From Chitinophagales bacterium (GTDB lineage: Bacteria > Bacteroidota > Bacteroidia > Chitinophagales > Chitinophagaceae), in contig JAATFP010000049.1 of the NCBI GenBank assembly GCA_015655125.1, positions 1-64,000 of the forward strand: a stretch of 64,000 bases of DNA, given 5' to 3'. Shown here piece after piece: positions 40,648 through 51,290 of the stretch. The notes under the pieces are model-generated. The model was not told the DNA's origin and made no database searches. It saw nothing but the letters and a program-made list of their open reading frames with translations. Position 1 is the stretch's first letter. Each line of letters opens with the position of its first letter. A program made the translations under genes and the position numbers.

Positions 40648-40752
40648 CCTTTGTGCATATCCGGCAAGCTCAATATGACAATGAACAGCGCACTTTGAAA
40701 AGCTCAAAGTCACGAAATTCTGCAATGTTGAGCTTGCCGAAACATGCAAAGG
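40648..40752. repeat. Intergenic hairpin repeat, copy 7 (about 32-bp imperfect inverted arms)
   Basis: CCTTTGTGCATATCCGGCAAGCTCAATATGACA ... TGCAATGTTGAGCTTGCCGAAACATGCAAAGG. Confidence 0.8.
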
Positions 40753-40764
40753 AAGCTGACTGAA

Positions 40765-40944
40765 CTAAACTTCCTGCACTTTTTTATTAAATGCATTTTT
40801 AAGATTTCCCGGAAGTTGATCGGCCAGCTTTTGGCCCGCAGATTTGATCTTGCTGGACAAATTTTCTTTTTCCTGCGGAGTCATTTTTTTGTACATGTAA
40901 TATGCAATTGCTCCAAGTCCGGCTGCCAATAATGTCTTATTCAT
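40765..40944 (-). CDS. Small hypothetical protein
   Basis: MNKTLLAAGLGAIAYYMYKKMTPQEKENLSSKIKSAGQKLADQLPGNLKNAFNKKVQEV; N-terminal hydrophobic anchor. Confidence 0.65.
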   Translation of the reverse strand: MNKTLLAAGLGAIAYYMYKKMTPQEKENLSSKIKSAGQKLADQLPGNLKNAFNKKVQEV

Positions 40945-41111
40945 AATAATATTTTTTAGGTTATTAATACCTGAATGCCTTAAATACCGTACCAAAGTTG
41001 TTGCTGGTGTGATAACTTTTTACGGTATGCCGGCCGTGGGAGCGATTTGCCGGCATCGTAGATCATTGATGATGTATCTGTGCTATCTTTACCGGCATTA
41101 AATCAATTCTT

Positions 41112-41627
41112 TTGGGGCCACTCATTCACGATCGGGAAAAAATAAAGGAAATAGCGGTGGAAAAACTTTCCGAAAATGATTTGTTCCACGAATATCTCCG
41201 GCGGAGAGACGGTGACGATCTTGATAAAAGCGTTCATCGTTTAAACAATATTATCGCACCCCAAATAGATTGTACGGCTTGTGGTGGCTGCTGCCAGCAG
41301 TTGATGATTAATGTTACGCCTGAAGAAACCATAACACTATCTGGCAAACTGGAAGTTTCCCAGGCACAATTCAAGGAAAAATATATTGAAGAAAGTTTAC
41401 AGGGCAAACTCGTTATGAATGCTATCCCATGCACTTTTCTTTCAGAAAAGAAATGTACTATCTACACAGATAGATTTAAGGAGTGCCGGGAATTTCCTCA
41501 TTTACATAAGAGCAACTTCAAGGGGCGCCTTTTCGGCATATTGATACACTACGCAATGTGCCCCATTATCTTTAATGTAGTGGAGGAATTGAAGAATGAA
41601 ATAGAATTTGTAAACGCCGGTATCTGA
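41112..41627 (+). CDS. YkgJ-type cysteine-cluster protein
   Basis: CTACGGCCQQL ... CTFLSEKKCTIYTDRFKECREFP. Confidence 0.8.
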   Translation: MGPLIHDREKIKEIAVEKLSENDLFHEYLRRRDGDDLDKSVHRLNNIIAPQIDCTACGGCCQQLMINVTPEETITLSGKLEVSQAQFKEKYIEESLQGKLVMNAIPCTFLSEKKCTIYTDRFKECREFPHLHKSNFKGRLFGILIHYAMCPIIFNVVEELKNEIEFVNAGI

Positions 41628-41794
41628 AAACAATATCTCCGCTTTTTCTTTAACATGCGGAGCGAATTTTTTATAATATAGATTGACGCAAGCGGATATT
41701 AAAAACGGAGATCCGATCGTTTGTTTGGATTATCAATACCAAGGTTTATCTGTGATTGGTAAATTGTATATATTCTTGCTTTATCTTCGCACGC

Positions 41795-42376
41795 ATGAGT
41801 ATAGAAAAAGATTTGCAAAAGAGGAGTAATGACAGGTGTGAACTTTGCGGTTCCGATGAAGCTGCCATTGCTTATCTGCTTCCGGCAAGCCCGGGAGCAA
41901 AACTGGAGCATTATGTACAGATATGCGCCAATTGTAATAATCAGATAAATGATATTAGCAAGGCAAATGAGAATCACTGGCGGTTGCTGAACGAAACCAT
42001 CTGGAGCGATGTTCCGGCGGTGAAAGTGCTGTCGTGGCGCATGTTACATAAACTGAAGCAATTCGATTGGGCGCGCGATTTACTGGATATAGCGTATCTC
42101 GAAGAAGACCAGCTGGAGTGGGCAAAAGCTTCCGGTGACGATATTAATCCGGATGATATCATATTGCACCGGGATTGTTTTGGCGCAATACTCAATAAAG
42201 GCGATAATGTGGTACTCACAAAAACACTTGAAGTGAAAGGTGCTACGTTTAATGCAAAAGTAGGTACGGTTGTTCATAACATACACCTCGTAGCGGATAA
42301 TCCTGAGCAGATAGAAGGAAGGGTAAATAATTCTATGATTGTGATACTAACGAAATTCGTTCGTAAAATAAATTGA
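41795..42376 (+). CDS. PhnA-domain protein with N-terminal zinc-ribbon
   Basis: RCELCGSDEAA..CANCNNQI and C-terminal GDNVVLTKTLEVKGATFNAKVGTVVHNIHLVADNPEQIEGRVNNSMIVILTKFVRK. Confidence 0.85.
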   Translation: MSIEKDLQKRSNDRCELCGSDEAAIAYLLPASPGAKLEHYVQICANCNNQINDISKANENHWRLLNETIWSDVPAVKVLSWRMLHKLKQFDWARDLLDIAYLEEDQLEWAKASGDDINPDDIILHRDCFGAILNKGDNVVLTKTLEVKGATFNAKVGTVVHNIHLVADNPEQIEGRVNNSMIVILTKFVRKIN

Positions 42377-42560
42377 TTTAGGATTTTTTACCTTTTAAAA
42401 GATATTATTTTCTAAAGCTAAAATCTATCTTTTGAAAAAGATAATTTGGCAAATAAAAAATGGCACGCGCCAGAGGCGCTGTTGTAATGAGGTACAATTT
42501 TATTTCAAAATAAGCCATCTTAACGTATGCCATCTGATGTTGGTACGGTGAGTTAAGTTT

Positions 42561-45053
42561 CTACAAAATTTCTACCGTACCCTTTATTCGGATATCTTCC
42601 GCAGACCTTGCAACAATGATATCATACGTTCCGGGATCATATCCAAATCCTGAGGCGCCTTTATAATGAGAAAAGGCACCTGCTTCCAACATCAGCGTAA
42701 CAGTTTTCGTTTCGCCTTTTTTCAGGTACACTTTTGAAAATGCTTTTAATTCCTTAACGGGACGAACATCTTTTGATATTCGTTGGTGAACATACACCTG
42801 TACTACGTCGGCACCATCATATGCGCCGGAATTGGTCACATCAACCGTAACCATCACAGATGGTTCGGATGTTTTGCCGGTATTTCCCTGGTTGACAACT
42901 CTTAATTTATCATATTTGAAAGTGGTGTAAGACAAGCCGAATCCAAACGGAAACTGTGGTTTAATTTTTGCCTGGTCCCAATAACGGTAACCCACAAATA
43001 AGCCTTCCTTATAGATTACATGCTTATCGTTATCTTTATCATAATAGTTGCTAAAAACAGGATTGTCTTCCCATTGCTTTTCAAAACTTGCAGGCAGTCT
43101 TCCCGATGGATTTGTTTTGCCAAACAACACTTCGGCAACGGCCGTGCCGCCTTCCTGTCCGGGGAACCATGCGTGTAGAAGCGCCTTAACATTTTTGAGC
43201 CATGGCTGCATGTTTACATTTCCGCCCGCGTTTAATACCACCATCGTATTGCGGTTTGCACGCGCAATCGAGTTAACCAGACTGTCGTGCAAAGATGGAA
43301 GATTGAACGTCCGGTCACCGCCTTCGTGTTCGGTACTTTCATTAAAACCAATACACACTATGGCAGCGTCTGCATTTTTCGCTGCAGCGATCGCTTCGGA
43401 AAAATCAAGGTCTGCAGGATACCATGCCAGTGAGATAACGGCGTCACCGCCATTTTCGAAATATTCCAGTTTGATATGGTAAGTTTTCCCGGCTTCCAGC
43501 CTGATATCTTTATTACCGATCGTTGTTGCATGGTCGTGCCAGTCGTCGATTACCAATTGATCGTTTACCCACAGCCGGTAACCGTCATCGCCCTTTACAG
43601 AAAAACGGTAATTGGCTGTAGTGAGCGGTTTTACAATGCCCGTCCAGCGAATGGAGAAATTATCGGCGCCGATGCTGTCTATCCCAGGTGCGCCATTCCA
43701 GTTGTGATCAACAACCGGTTCTATGCGCGTAGCTACAGGCGTTCCGGCGAGTGCTTTGTTTGAAAAGTATTCGGCCCTCAATCCTGTTTCTTTCGTATCG
43801 GTATTTGTATAAAATACAGATTCTTTCGCGGCACTTTCATTGTCTCTGAACCCCGGCACGTATACAAGTTTAACCTTATTTCCCACGAGATCCTGGAGCC
43901 CCTTCAACACGCTCACGAAATGAAATGGCGTGGTGGCGGAACTTCCACCCCCGGTAATATATGCATTTGCATTCGGGCCGATGATAGCCAGTGTTTTTAT
44001 TTTGTCACTATTAAGTGGCAGCGCTTTGTTTTCATTTTTTAAAAGAACGATTCCGCCACGGGCCACTTCCAGCGCCACCTTGTCGTTGTCGGGATTATCT
44101 TCGGGAATGGATCTGATTTGTTGCTCGCGGTCGTAAAAACCGTATTCAAATATAACGCGCAGGATCCGGCGAACTTTATCGTTGATCATTTCTTCTGTAA
44201 CGATTCCGCTTTTTATAGCGGGCATCAGCGTTTCCCTGTTCATGAATTTTGCCGACGGCATTTCAATATCGAGTCCATTCTTAGCAGCAGCAACACCATC
44301 ATACACCGATTCCCAGTCAGACATCAGGATGCCGGTAAAGCCCCAGTTTTTTTTCAGTATGTCGATATTGAGATGTTCATTTTGAGTGGCATGAACGCCG
44401 TTTACCAGGTTATAACTGTTCATAACCGCGCCCACATTGGCTTCCAGCACAGCTGCTTTGAATGCGGGCAGGTAAATTTCCTGCAAGGTCGTTTCATCGA
44501 TGTCGGAACTCACATGATGGCGATCCCATTCCTGGTTGTTGGCCGCATAATGCTTTACCGTTGCCACCACATCCTGCGATTGTACGCCATTGATATAGTT
44601 CACGGCGAGGCGCGAAGTGAGATACGGGTCTTCTCCCAGGTATTCGAAATTGCGCCCGTTCATCGACGCACGAAAAATATTTACTCCCGGGGCAAGCAGG
44701 ATATGCACCCCTTTGGCGCGTGCATCTTTACCAAGTGCCGCACCCATTTTGTGGGCAAGTATGGTGTCCCAACTGGCGGCCAGCAACACGGATGACGGGT
44801 AGGCAACGGCTTTGCCGAATGTATGTGCGCCCACGGGGCCGTCGGACATTTTTATTTTCGGCAATCCCAGCCGCTCGTTGCCACGGATATAAAATGCATC
44901 CACGCCGCCGATGTAATCGATCTTTTCTTCAAGCGTCATTTCTTCAAGCAGGCTCTTTGCTCTCTCTTCTGCTGGTTTGGTAGAATCTTTGTACACCTGG
45001 CTGAATGATTGAAACGATAAAAGCAGGATAGAAGCAATCAGTAATATACGCAT
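42561..45053 (-). CDS. bglX: Glycoside hydrolase family 3 beta-glucosidase-like with PA14 domain
   Basis: VKHYAANNQEWDRHHVSSDID, GILMSDWESVYD nucleophile motif; PA14 insert YRFSVKGDDGYRLWVNDQLVIDDW; C-terminal Fn3-like domain. Confidence 0.92.
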   Translation of the reverse strand: MRILLIASILLLSFQSFSQVYKDSTKPAEERAKSLLEEMTLEEKIDYIGGVDAFYIRGNERLGLPKIKMSDGPVGAHTFGKAVAYPSSVLLAASWDTILAHKMGAALGKDARAKGVHILLAPGVNIFRASMNGRNFEYLGEDPYLTSRLAVNYINGVQSQDVVATVKHYAANNQEWDRHHVSSDIDETTLQEIYLPAFKAAVLEANVGAVMNSYNLVNGVHATQNEHLNIDILKKNWGFTGILMSDWESVYDGVAAAKNGLDIEMPSAKFMNRETLMPAIKSGIVTEEMINDKVRRILRVIFEYGFYDREQQIRSIPEDNPDNDKVALEVARGGIVLLKNENKALPLNSDKIKTLAIIGPNANAYITGGGSSATTPFHFVSVLKGLQDLVGNKVKLVYVPGFRDNESAAKESVFYTNTDTKETGLRAEYFSNKALAGTPVATRIEPVVDHNWNGAPGIDSIGADNFSIRWTGIVKPLTTANYRFSVKGDDGYRLWVNDQLVIDDWHDHATTIGNKDIRLEAGKTYHIKLEYFENGGDAVISLAWYPADLDFSEAIAAAKNADAAIVCIGFNESTEHEGGDRTFNLPSLHDSLVNSIARANRNTMVVLNAGGNVNMQPWLKNVKALLHAWFPGQEGGTAVAEVLFGKTNPSGRLPASFEKQWEDNPVFSNYYDKDNDKHVIYKEGLFVGYRYWDQAKIKPQFPFGFGLSYTTFKYDKLRVVNQGNTGKTSEPSVMVTVDVTNSGAYDGADVVQVYVHQRISKDVRPVKELKAFSKVYLKKGETKTVTLMLEAGAFSHYKGASGFGYDPGTYDIIVARSAEDIRIKGTVEIL

Positions 45054-45161
45054 GTTAATTGGTTGTTGAATTAAACGAAAGGTTGGCCGCTATTGTTGTC
45101 AAATTTATGGCAGTGTAATTTATTAAACTTGCAGATAAACACGGAATAAATTTAGCAACGC

Positions 45162-45327
45162 ATAAAATTAACGTGTTATGCTATTTAGATTGTAAATTTT
45201 ACTCTGCAACCGTCTTCGACAAGCTCAGACTGACAGCTTCCTGTCATGTTGAGCTTGTCGAAACATAGTTTGAATGCGAATTTTTTATTCAGGTGTATTT
45301 GCCATAGCACAACATGTTAAATTTTAT
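45162..45327. repeat. Long hairpin repeat element, copy 8 (about 166 bp, about 23-bp imperfect terminal inverted repeats)
   Basis: ATAAAATTAACGTGTTATGCTAT ... ATAGCACAACATGTTAAATTTTAT; core CCGTCTTCGACAAGCTCAGACTGACAG-CTTC-CTGTCATGTTGAGCTTGTCGAAACATAG. Confidence 0.8.
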
Positions 45328-45421
45328 TGTTTTTAGCTTTCGGAATTTAAAAAAACTTCGTTTCTTTATACTTCTTCAACAGTAACTATTGAACGCTTTC
45401 GTTTTATTTAAAAATAAAATC

Positions 45422-46390
45422 ATGAAACGTTCATTGTGTAGTTTTTTTTATTTCATTGCCGTGTTGTTTTCACCCCATATTGGCCAAGCGCAGCAAACGG
45501 CGCAACAATTTGTACAAACCACCAATTACCTTTTATATCTTCCTGAAAATTACGGGAAAGATACCGCAGCAAGATGGCCGCTACTATTGTTTCTTCACGG
45601 AAGCGGCGAAAGCGGGACCGATGTTTCCAGGGTGGCTCTGCATGGGCCGCCTGAACTTGTAAAAAATGGAAAGAAGTTTCCTTTTATTCTTTTATCACCC
45701 CAATCCGACAAGCCTTCGGGGTGGAACACCGATATGTTGTATAAATTATTGCAAGAGATAAAGCAGCGCTATCATATTGATCCCGACAGGATATATTTAA
45801 GCGGATTGAGTATGGGCGGGTACGGAACCTGGCAGTTAGCCATGGAGCATCCCGAAGAATTTGCAGCCATCGCGCCGGTTTGTGCAGGCGGTGATACTTC
45901 CAATACCTGGAAAATACATAATATCCCGGTATGGGCTTTTCACGGTGCCGACGACGATGTGGTGCTGCCGGTATACGGCCGGAATATGACTGCGGCGGCA
46001 AGCCGCTATAATAAAAATGTTCGCTTTACGCTTTACCAAAATACGAACCACAACAGTTGGGATACCACTTACCGCAATGATTCCTTGTACACATGGTTGC
46101 TGGCGCAAAGCAAATTCAGTTTTAGGGAAATGCCGGTATCTTCAACCGAATTAAAAAGCTATGAAGGAACTTTTATTTCGGAAAGAGATACGGTAAAAAT
46201 GAAGGTAAGTGAAGATGGGTTGACGGCATACCCGCGAAATAAGCCGGTGTTGTTGAAATACGGCGGTAATGATATGTTCTTTGTAAAACCCGGAATGAAT
46301 GTAGAAGTGCGTTTCCAAAAAATAAACGGAACAATCAGCGGCTTTTTACTGCTGAGCGACGAAAAATTATTTTACCGTAAATTAAAATGA
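45422..46390 (+). CDS. Secreted alpha/beta-hydrolase (PHB depolymerase/carboxylesterase-like)
   Basis: LLLFLHGSGESGTD, IYLSGLSMGGYGTW nucleophile elbow, NTNHNSWDTTY. Confidence 0.85.
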   Translation: MKRSLCSFFYFIAVLFSPHIGQAQQTAQQFVQTTNYLLYLPENYGKDTAARWPLLLFLHGSGESGTDVSRVALHGPPELVKNGKKFPFILLSPQSDKPSGWNTDMLYKLLQEIKQRYHIDPDRIYLSGLSMGGYGTWQLAMEHPEEFAAIAPVCAGGDTSNTWKIHNIPVWAFHGADDDVVLPVYGRNMTAAASRYNKNVRFTLYQNTNHNSWDTTYRNDSLYTWLLAQSKFSFREMPVSSTELKSYEGTFISERDTVKMKVSEDGLTAYPRNKPVLLKYGGNDMFFVKPGMNVEVRFQKINGTISGFLLLSDEKLFYRKLK

Positions 46391-46490
46391 GTGATGCCCA
46401 CAAAAGTCTGCTCCGGTGATTTTGTAAATCCCTGCGGGATAACGGCTGCGGTACAGGAAATAAAAACTAAATTTGTCAAAACGCAATTAC

Positions 46491-46913
46491 ATGATGACAC
46501 CGCTGATCTACGTACTGCTGAGGGTTTCTGTAGGCGTCAGTATGTTTGTACACGGACTTGTGAGACTGCCCAAACTTGCAGCATTCAGTCTGTGGATGTT
46601 CAAAAGTTTTCAAAGGTCTGCATTGCCTCCATCGCTTGTAAAACCGTTTAGTATTGCGCTGCCCATGTTGGAGTTTGCAATCGGGATGTTTCTGATAGCT
46701 GGTTTACTTACAAAACAAGCGCTGGTGGCTGGGTGTATCGTGATGATGCTACTGCTGTTTGGCTCCGGAATGATTGAAAACTGGGATGCCATTCCATCAC
46801 AATTGATACATGTTGCTTTTTTTACCACGTTGCTTTATTTTATTTCGGCCAATAAATATGCAGCAGATGCTTTTATCAAACGAAGTATTCACCCGGAAAG
46901 AATTCAGGGTTAG
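46491..46913 (+). CDS. DoxX-family membrane protein
   Basis: LRVSVGVSMFVHGLVRLPKL; four hydrophobic segments. Confidence 0.75.
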   Translation: MMTPLIYVLLRVSVGVSMFVHGLVRLPKLAAFSLWMFKSFQRSALPPSLVKPFSIALPMLEFAIGMFLIAGLLTKQALVAGCIVMMLLLFGSGMIENWDAIPSQLIHVAFFTTLLYFISANKYAADAFIKRSIHPERIQG

Positions 46914-46991
46914 GGGATGGTGGAAGGCACCTGCTAACCTCTGATCACTAACTTTAACGCGAAAACGAAGTTTTTCCTTTACATTTATCCT

Positions 46992-49900
46992 GTGAAATCT
47001 GCTATTGATTGCCATAAAACCACTCTTTCATTGCCCGGCTTGCTTACATATATTTCTAAACCATCTGGCAAAAGGCGATCACACCTGTGTTTGTTTTATT
47101 TTATTGTACAGTTTTGTTGTTCTTCAATTGCTGCCAAAGCTGAAAACAATGATCCTTTCTTTTTGCAGCATTACGATAACAGGAACGGCCTTTCCAATAG
47201 TTCCATCAATTATATATATAAGGATGCGAACAATCTTTTGTGGGTTGCTACGTGGGACGGGTTGAACATGTACGATGGCAACAATTTTCACGTGTTCAAT
47301 TATAATAAGGACAACGATTTCAAAAGTATCGGAAGTAACGTGATCCAGCAGGTGTCGGAAGACAGGCGCGGTAATATCTGGATCACCACCATCGAGGGCA
47401 TTTCGCGGTATGAAAAATTCAGCGGAAAGTTCTATAATTATTTTTACAATCAATACCAGCGAAGTCGCGTAAGCGAACAGGAATATGCGCTCGCAACCGA
47501 CACTGCGGGGAACGTATTTTGTTTCAGTCAAAAGAACGGGCTGTCTTCTTATGACTTCGCAGCCGACAGTTTCAGGGCATGCAACATTCCGCAGCAGCAG
47601 GCGCGTATATCGAGGATGCTTTTTGATGATGCCAACCGGCTTTGGATATTAAATACAACCGGGAGGCTCAGCGCCTTTGAAAGGGCCGGGGCAGGCTTTA
47701 CATCGCTTCCGGGGAACAGCGATGAGCAAGCGGTTTCAAATTTCTTTAAAGTGGGTACCAGGCTTTTTTATACAACTTCCGACAACAGGTTGTTCCAGGT
47801 GACCGAAGCAAGGAGGGCCGGCGATTTTCTCTTGCAGTTGCCGCATGCAGTGAGCGCCGTTACTTTTTACAAAGGACACTACCTGTTTGCGTGGACCACC
47901 AAGGGGTATGGCATCTACAACGCTTCATTTCAGAAAGATGATTTTTTAAAACAGGAATCCGATCAGCAGCAGGATATAAAAGTTACCTCGTTTTCGTTGG
48001 GAAGCGAAGATATTTTGTGGTATGGAACTGATGGAAATGGTATCATCAAGGTATACCCAAAAACGAAATCTTTCGGAACCATTTCTACGTCCGATAATGG
48101 TATGCCATACAACCGCTCTGTGCGGGCTTTTTGCGAAGCAAATGGCGACCTTTGGATAGGCACTAAAGGGAGCGGCATCATGGCCATCAAAGATTTCTGG
48201 CAGGAAAAAGCAACATATGATAAATCATATTTCTCCTTTCCTGCAACGATTGATAACAACGCCGTTTATTCTTTAACGAAATGCAGCAATGAACTGATCT
48301 ATATCGGCAGTGATGCAAAAGGAATCGGTGCCTATGATATCAGGGCAAAACATTTTTTTAAATGGGCCGATATCAAAGGAAGTGCGGCCTGCCCGGAATT
48401 TGGTTCGGTATATGCGATCAGGCAGGACACGGATCAATCGCTGTGGCTCGGCACCAGCGGTTACGGATTGGTGCATTTAAAAATAAACAAGGATGCTTCC
48501 GGATCATTGTCTGTTTCATTCATAGAAAGATTTTTGTTTGACAACAGTGATAAAGGTCCGGCCAACGATATTATCTACGCGTTGGCCGATGGCGACCGTG
48601 ACCAACTCTGGATCGGGTGCCGGTATGGCGGTCTAAGCCTGCTCGATAAGAAAACGAAACGTTTCAGGACTTTCAAGGCTTTTACTTATGATGGAAGTCT
48701 TTCCAATAATGATGTGTTGTCGCTTTTTAAAGACAACAGGAATCGTTTGTGGATCGGCACGAGCTACGGACTGAATTGGCTGGATGAACAGGAGGCCTTA
48801 AAAAACGCCCCTATTTTTCAAAAGATTACAACAACAAACGGGCTACCGAATAATACTATTCACGCAATCGAACAGGATAGCGTAGGACAGCTGTGGGTGA
48901 GTACCAACAAGGGTTTGGCTAAAGTGAACCAGGATGGAAAAGTGTCGTACTATCAGCAGGCAGATGGTTTGCAGAGCAATGAATTTTGCGACGGTGCCGT
49001 GTGGAAAGATAAAAATGGTGCATTGTTTTTCGGTGGAACGTATGGCTTCAATCATTTTCTTCCACAGGATATCCGCCGTTCCGCATGGCAGCCCAATTTA
49101 TTATTGTCCAATATCCTGGTTGGCGGAAAAGATATTGCCGGCAACGGTTATAACGTACTCGATTCCGCGTCTGCGCAGCCATTGCATTTTACCATCAACC
49201 GAAAGGATAATTTTTTTGAACTCGACATCCGGGCCGTCAGTTTTTTAAACGCTGAAAAATGCGAATATGCATATTTACTGGAAGGATATGACAAGGTTTG
49301 GCGCTTCAGCGGCACTTCCGGTAAGATCGTTTATAACAATTTATTGCCCGGCACTTATTCGCTTCGCGTGAAATGGAGCAATGGCGAAGGTTCTTGGTCG
49401 GCAGAAACCAAGCTCCTGACATTGGAGGTACAACAGTATTTCTGGTTGCGCTGGTATGCATTGTTATTTTACGCACTGGTGATTTCAGCCGTTATTTATA
49501 TTATATATAGTTACCGGAAAAATAAAGAAGCGATCCGTCACCAGTTGGAAGTGGAACATTTGCTGCGCGAAAAAGACGAAGCCGTTCATGAGAGCCGCAT
49601 TGGCTTTTTTACAAACATTGCGCATGAACTTCAGACGCCACTTACGCTTATCATGGGATCTGCAGAAAGATTCATGGACAAGGACCGGTTGTCGCGTGAA
49701 AAAGAAAAACCATTCTTCTTATCAATGATTCACCAACAGGCATCGAGATTGACCTATCTCGTTCACCAGTTGCTGGAATTCCGGAAAGGCGAAGCCGGCT
49801 TTTTTAAAAATCAATATGCATACCTGGATATTTCCGAGCTGTTGGAAAACCTTGCGGAACCTTTTGTTCCGATCAGCGAAAAAAAGCAATTGGAATACGA

Positions 49901-51200
49901 GATCAATATTGCGCAGGGTATCAGCGGCTGGATCGATAAGGATAAACTGGAAAAGATCATCTTTAATTTACTGTCAAACGCCTTTAAACATTCTGAAAAA
50001 AATGAGCAGGTCGTCTTTGCTGCCGTTGCACATGCGCAAACCAGGCAAGTGGAGATCACGGTGATTAATTCAGGTACCGATCTTCCGGCTGAAGTACTTG
50101 AACATTTATTCGATCAGTTTTACGTTGCCCGCCCGGGGGCAGCAGGTACGGATCAGTTTGGCACCGGCATAGGGCTTGCGTTTACGCGGCAATTGGTGAA
50201 CCTGCTTAATGGCCAGATCAGCGCAACCAGTGAAAACGGGTACATTACTTTCAAGGTACTGTTGCCACTCAATGCTGCATCTACAAATATTGTAACGGAG
50301 GACGGGTCTGAAGCCTTAACCGGCCAGCCTTCTTATTTATACAAGGCAGTTACTTCTGTTCCCGAACCTGTTTCGGCAGTCTCGGCAGTTGACAACAACA
50401 AATATGCGATCATTGAAAATTTGCAGCATGATAACCGGAAGAATATCCTTATCGTGGAAGATGATGCCAATATCCGGTTTCTTCTAAAGGATATATTTAA
50501 AGATGAATATATTATTTATGAAGCCGTGGATGGAGCAAAGGCGCTCGAAATGCTGGAAAAATTCATCCCGGATCTGTTGATCTGCGATGTGATGATGCCG
50601 AATATGAACGGGCTGGAACTTTGCAATCGCATTAAGAATGCACCCGCTACCTGCCAGGTACCCGTTATTATGTTGTCGGCGCGTGATAGTGAGGATCATC
50701 ATATGGAGGGATACGAAGTGGGAGCGGATGCGTATATATCAAAGCCGTTTCATACCGAACATCTGCGGCTACGCGTGAGAAAAATGCTTGAATACAGGCA
50801 AAAAATGTTGAATGTATTTAAAACGGGGCATCAACCGGATAATATTGATGATGCCGGTCTTGCCGAGGACGATAAGGCATTTTTAGTGAAGCTTGTAAAA
50901 GTGATCGGGGAACATATTGCCGAGCCGGAACTCAATGCCGTCTTTCTTGAAAAAGAATTCAGCATGAGTAAAATGCAGCTGTACCGTAAAATGAAAACAA
51001 TGACGGGCATGACACCAGGCGAATTCATCCGGCACGTACGGTTGAAACAGGCCGCTGATCTTTTGGTGACCACCAGCCTGAACGTGACCGAAATATTTTA
51101 CAGGACAGGTTTCAATAACCAGTCGTATTTCTTCCGCGAATTTAAAAAACGGTTCGGCTGCGCACCGAATGAGTACCGCAATAACCAGGCAGCAATTTGA
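46992..51200 (+). CDS. Hybrid two-component system regulator: periplasmic beta-propeller/Y_Y_Y sensor, histidine kinase, REC, AraC DNA-binding domain
   Basis: 1402 aa; WVATWDGLNMYDG-type propeller repeats, NIAHELQTPLTL H-box, ILIVEDDANIRFLL...LICDVMMPNMNG REC, AraC HTH at C-terminus. Confidence 0.95.
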   Translation: MKSAIDCHKTTLSLPGLLTYISKPSGKRRSHLCLFYFIVQFCCSSIAAKAENNDPFFLQHYDNRNGLSNSSINYIYKDANNLLWVATWDGLNMYDGNNFHVFNYNKDNDFKSIGSNVIQQVSEDRRGNIWITTIEGISRYEKFSGKFYNYFYNQYQRSRVSEQEYALATDTAGNVFCFSQKNGLSSYDFAADSFRACNIPQQQARISRMLFDDANRLWILNTTGRLSAFERAGAGFTSLPGNSDEQAVSNFFKVGTRLFYTTSDNRLFQVTEARRAGDFLLQLPHAVSAVTFYKGHYLFAWTTKGYGIYNASFQKDDFLKQESDQQQDIKVTSFSLGSEDILWYGTDGNGIIKVYPKTKSFGTISTSDNGMPYNRSVRAFCEANGDLWIGTKGSGIMAIKDFWQEKATYDKSYFSFPATIDNNAVYSLTKCSNELIYIGSDAKGIGAYDIRAKHFFKWADIKGSAACPEFGSVYAIRQDTDQSLWLGTSGYGLVHLKINKDASGSLSVSFIERFLFDNSDKGPANDIIYALADGDRDQLWIGCRYGGLSLLDKKTKRFRTFKAFTYDGSLSNNDVLSLFKDNRNRLWIGTSYGLNWLDEQEALKNAPIFQKITTTNGLPNNTIHAIEQDSVGQLWVSTNKGLAKVNQDGKVSYYQQADGLQSNEFCDGAVWKDKNGALFFGGTYGFNHFLPQDIRRSAWQPNLLLSNILVGGKDIAGNGYNVLDSASAQPLHFTINRKDNFFELDIRAVSFLNAEKCEYAYLLEGYDKVWRFSGTSGKIVYNNLLPGTYSLRVKWSNGEGSWSAETKLLTLEVQQYFWLRWYALLFYALVISAVIYIIYSYRKNKEAIRHQLEVEHLLREKDEAVHESRIGFFTNIAHELQTPLTLIMGSAERFMDKDRLSREKEKPFFLSMIHQQASRLTYLVHQLLEFRKGEAGFFKNQYAYLDISELLENLAEPFVPISEKKQLEYEINIAQGISGWIDKDKLEKIIFNLLSNAFKHSEKNEQVVFAAVAHAQTRQVEITVINSGTDLPAEVLEHLFDQFYVARPGAAGTDQFGTGIGLAFTRQLVNLLNGQISATSENGYITFKVLLPLNAASTNIVTEDGSEALTGQPSYLYKAVTSVPEPVSAVSAVDNNKYAIIENLQHDNRKNILIVEDDANIRFLLKDIFKDEYIIYEAVDGAKALEMLEKFIPDLLICDVMMPNMNGLELCNRIKNAPATCQVPVIMLSARDSEDHHMEGYEVGADAYISKPFHTEHLRLRVRKMLEYRQKMLNVFKTGHQPDNIDDAGLAEDDKAFLVKLVKVIGEHIAEPELNAVFLEKEFSMSKMQLYRKMKTMTGMTPGEFIRHVRLKQAADLLVTTSLNVTEIFYRTGFNNQSYFFREFKKRFGCAPNEYRNNQAAI

Positions 51201-51231
51201 CGTATAATCCCTGATTTAATATCTTTTTGTG

Positions 51232-51290
51232 GCTGTCTTCGGCAAGCCCAGAATGACAGCACCCTGTGATGTTGAGCCTGTCGAAACATA
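51232..51290. repeat. Intergenic hairpin repeat, copy 9
   Basis: GCTGTCTTCGGCAAGCCCAGAATGACAGCACCCTGTGATGTTGAGCCTGTCGAAACATA. Confidence 0.75.

Noticed and set aside
42400-42560. Possible ncRNA or riboswitch downstream of the PhnA-like gene
   Set aside because: Only a short GCGCCAGAGGCGC hairpin is visible, without a T-run or a known aptamer consensus
44118-44795. 225-aa plus-strand ORF opposite the GH3 gene
   Set aside because: Antisense to a strongly conserved GH3 coding region; no recognisable domain
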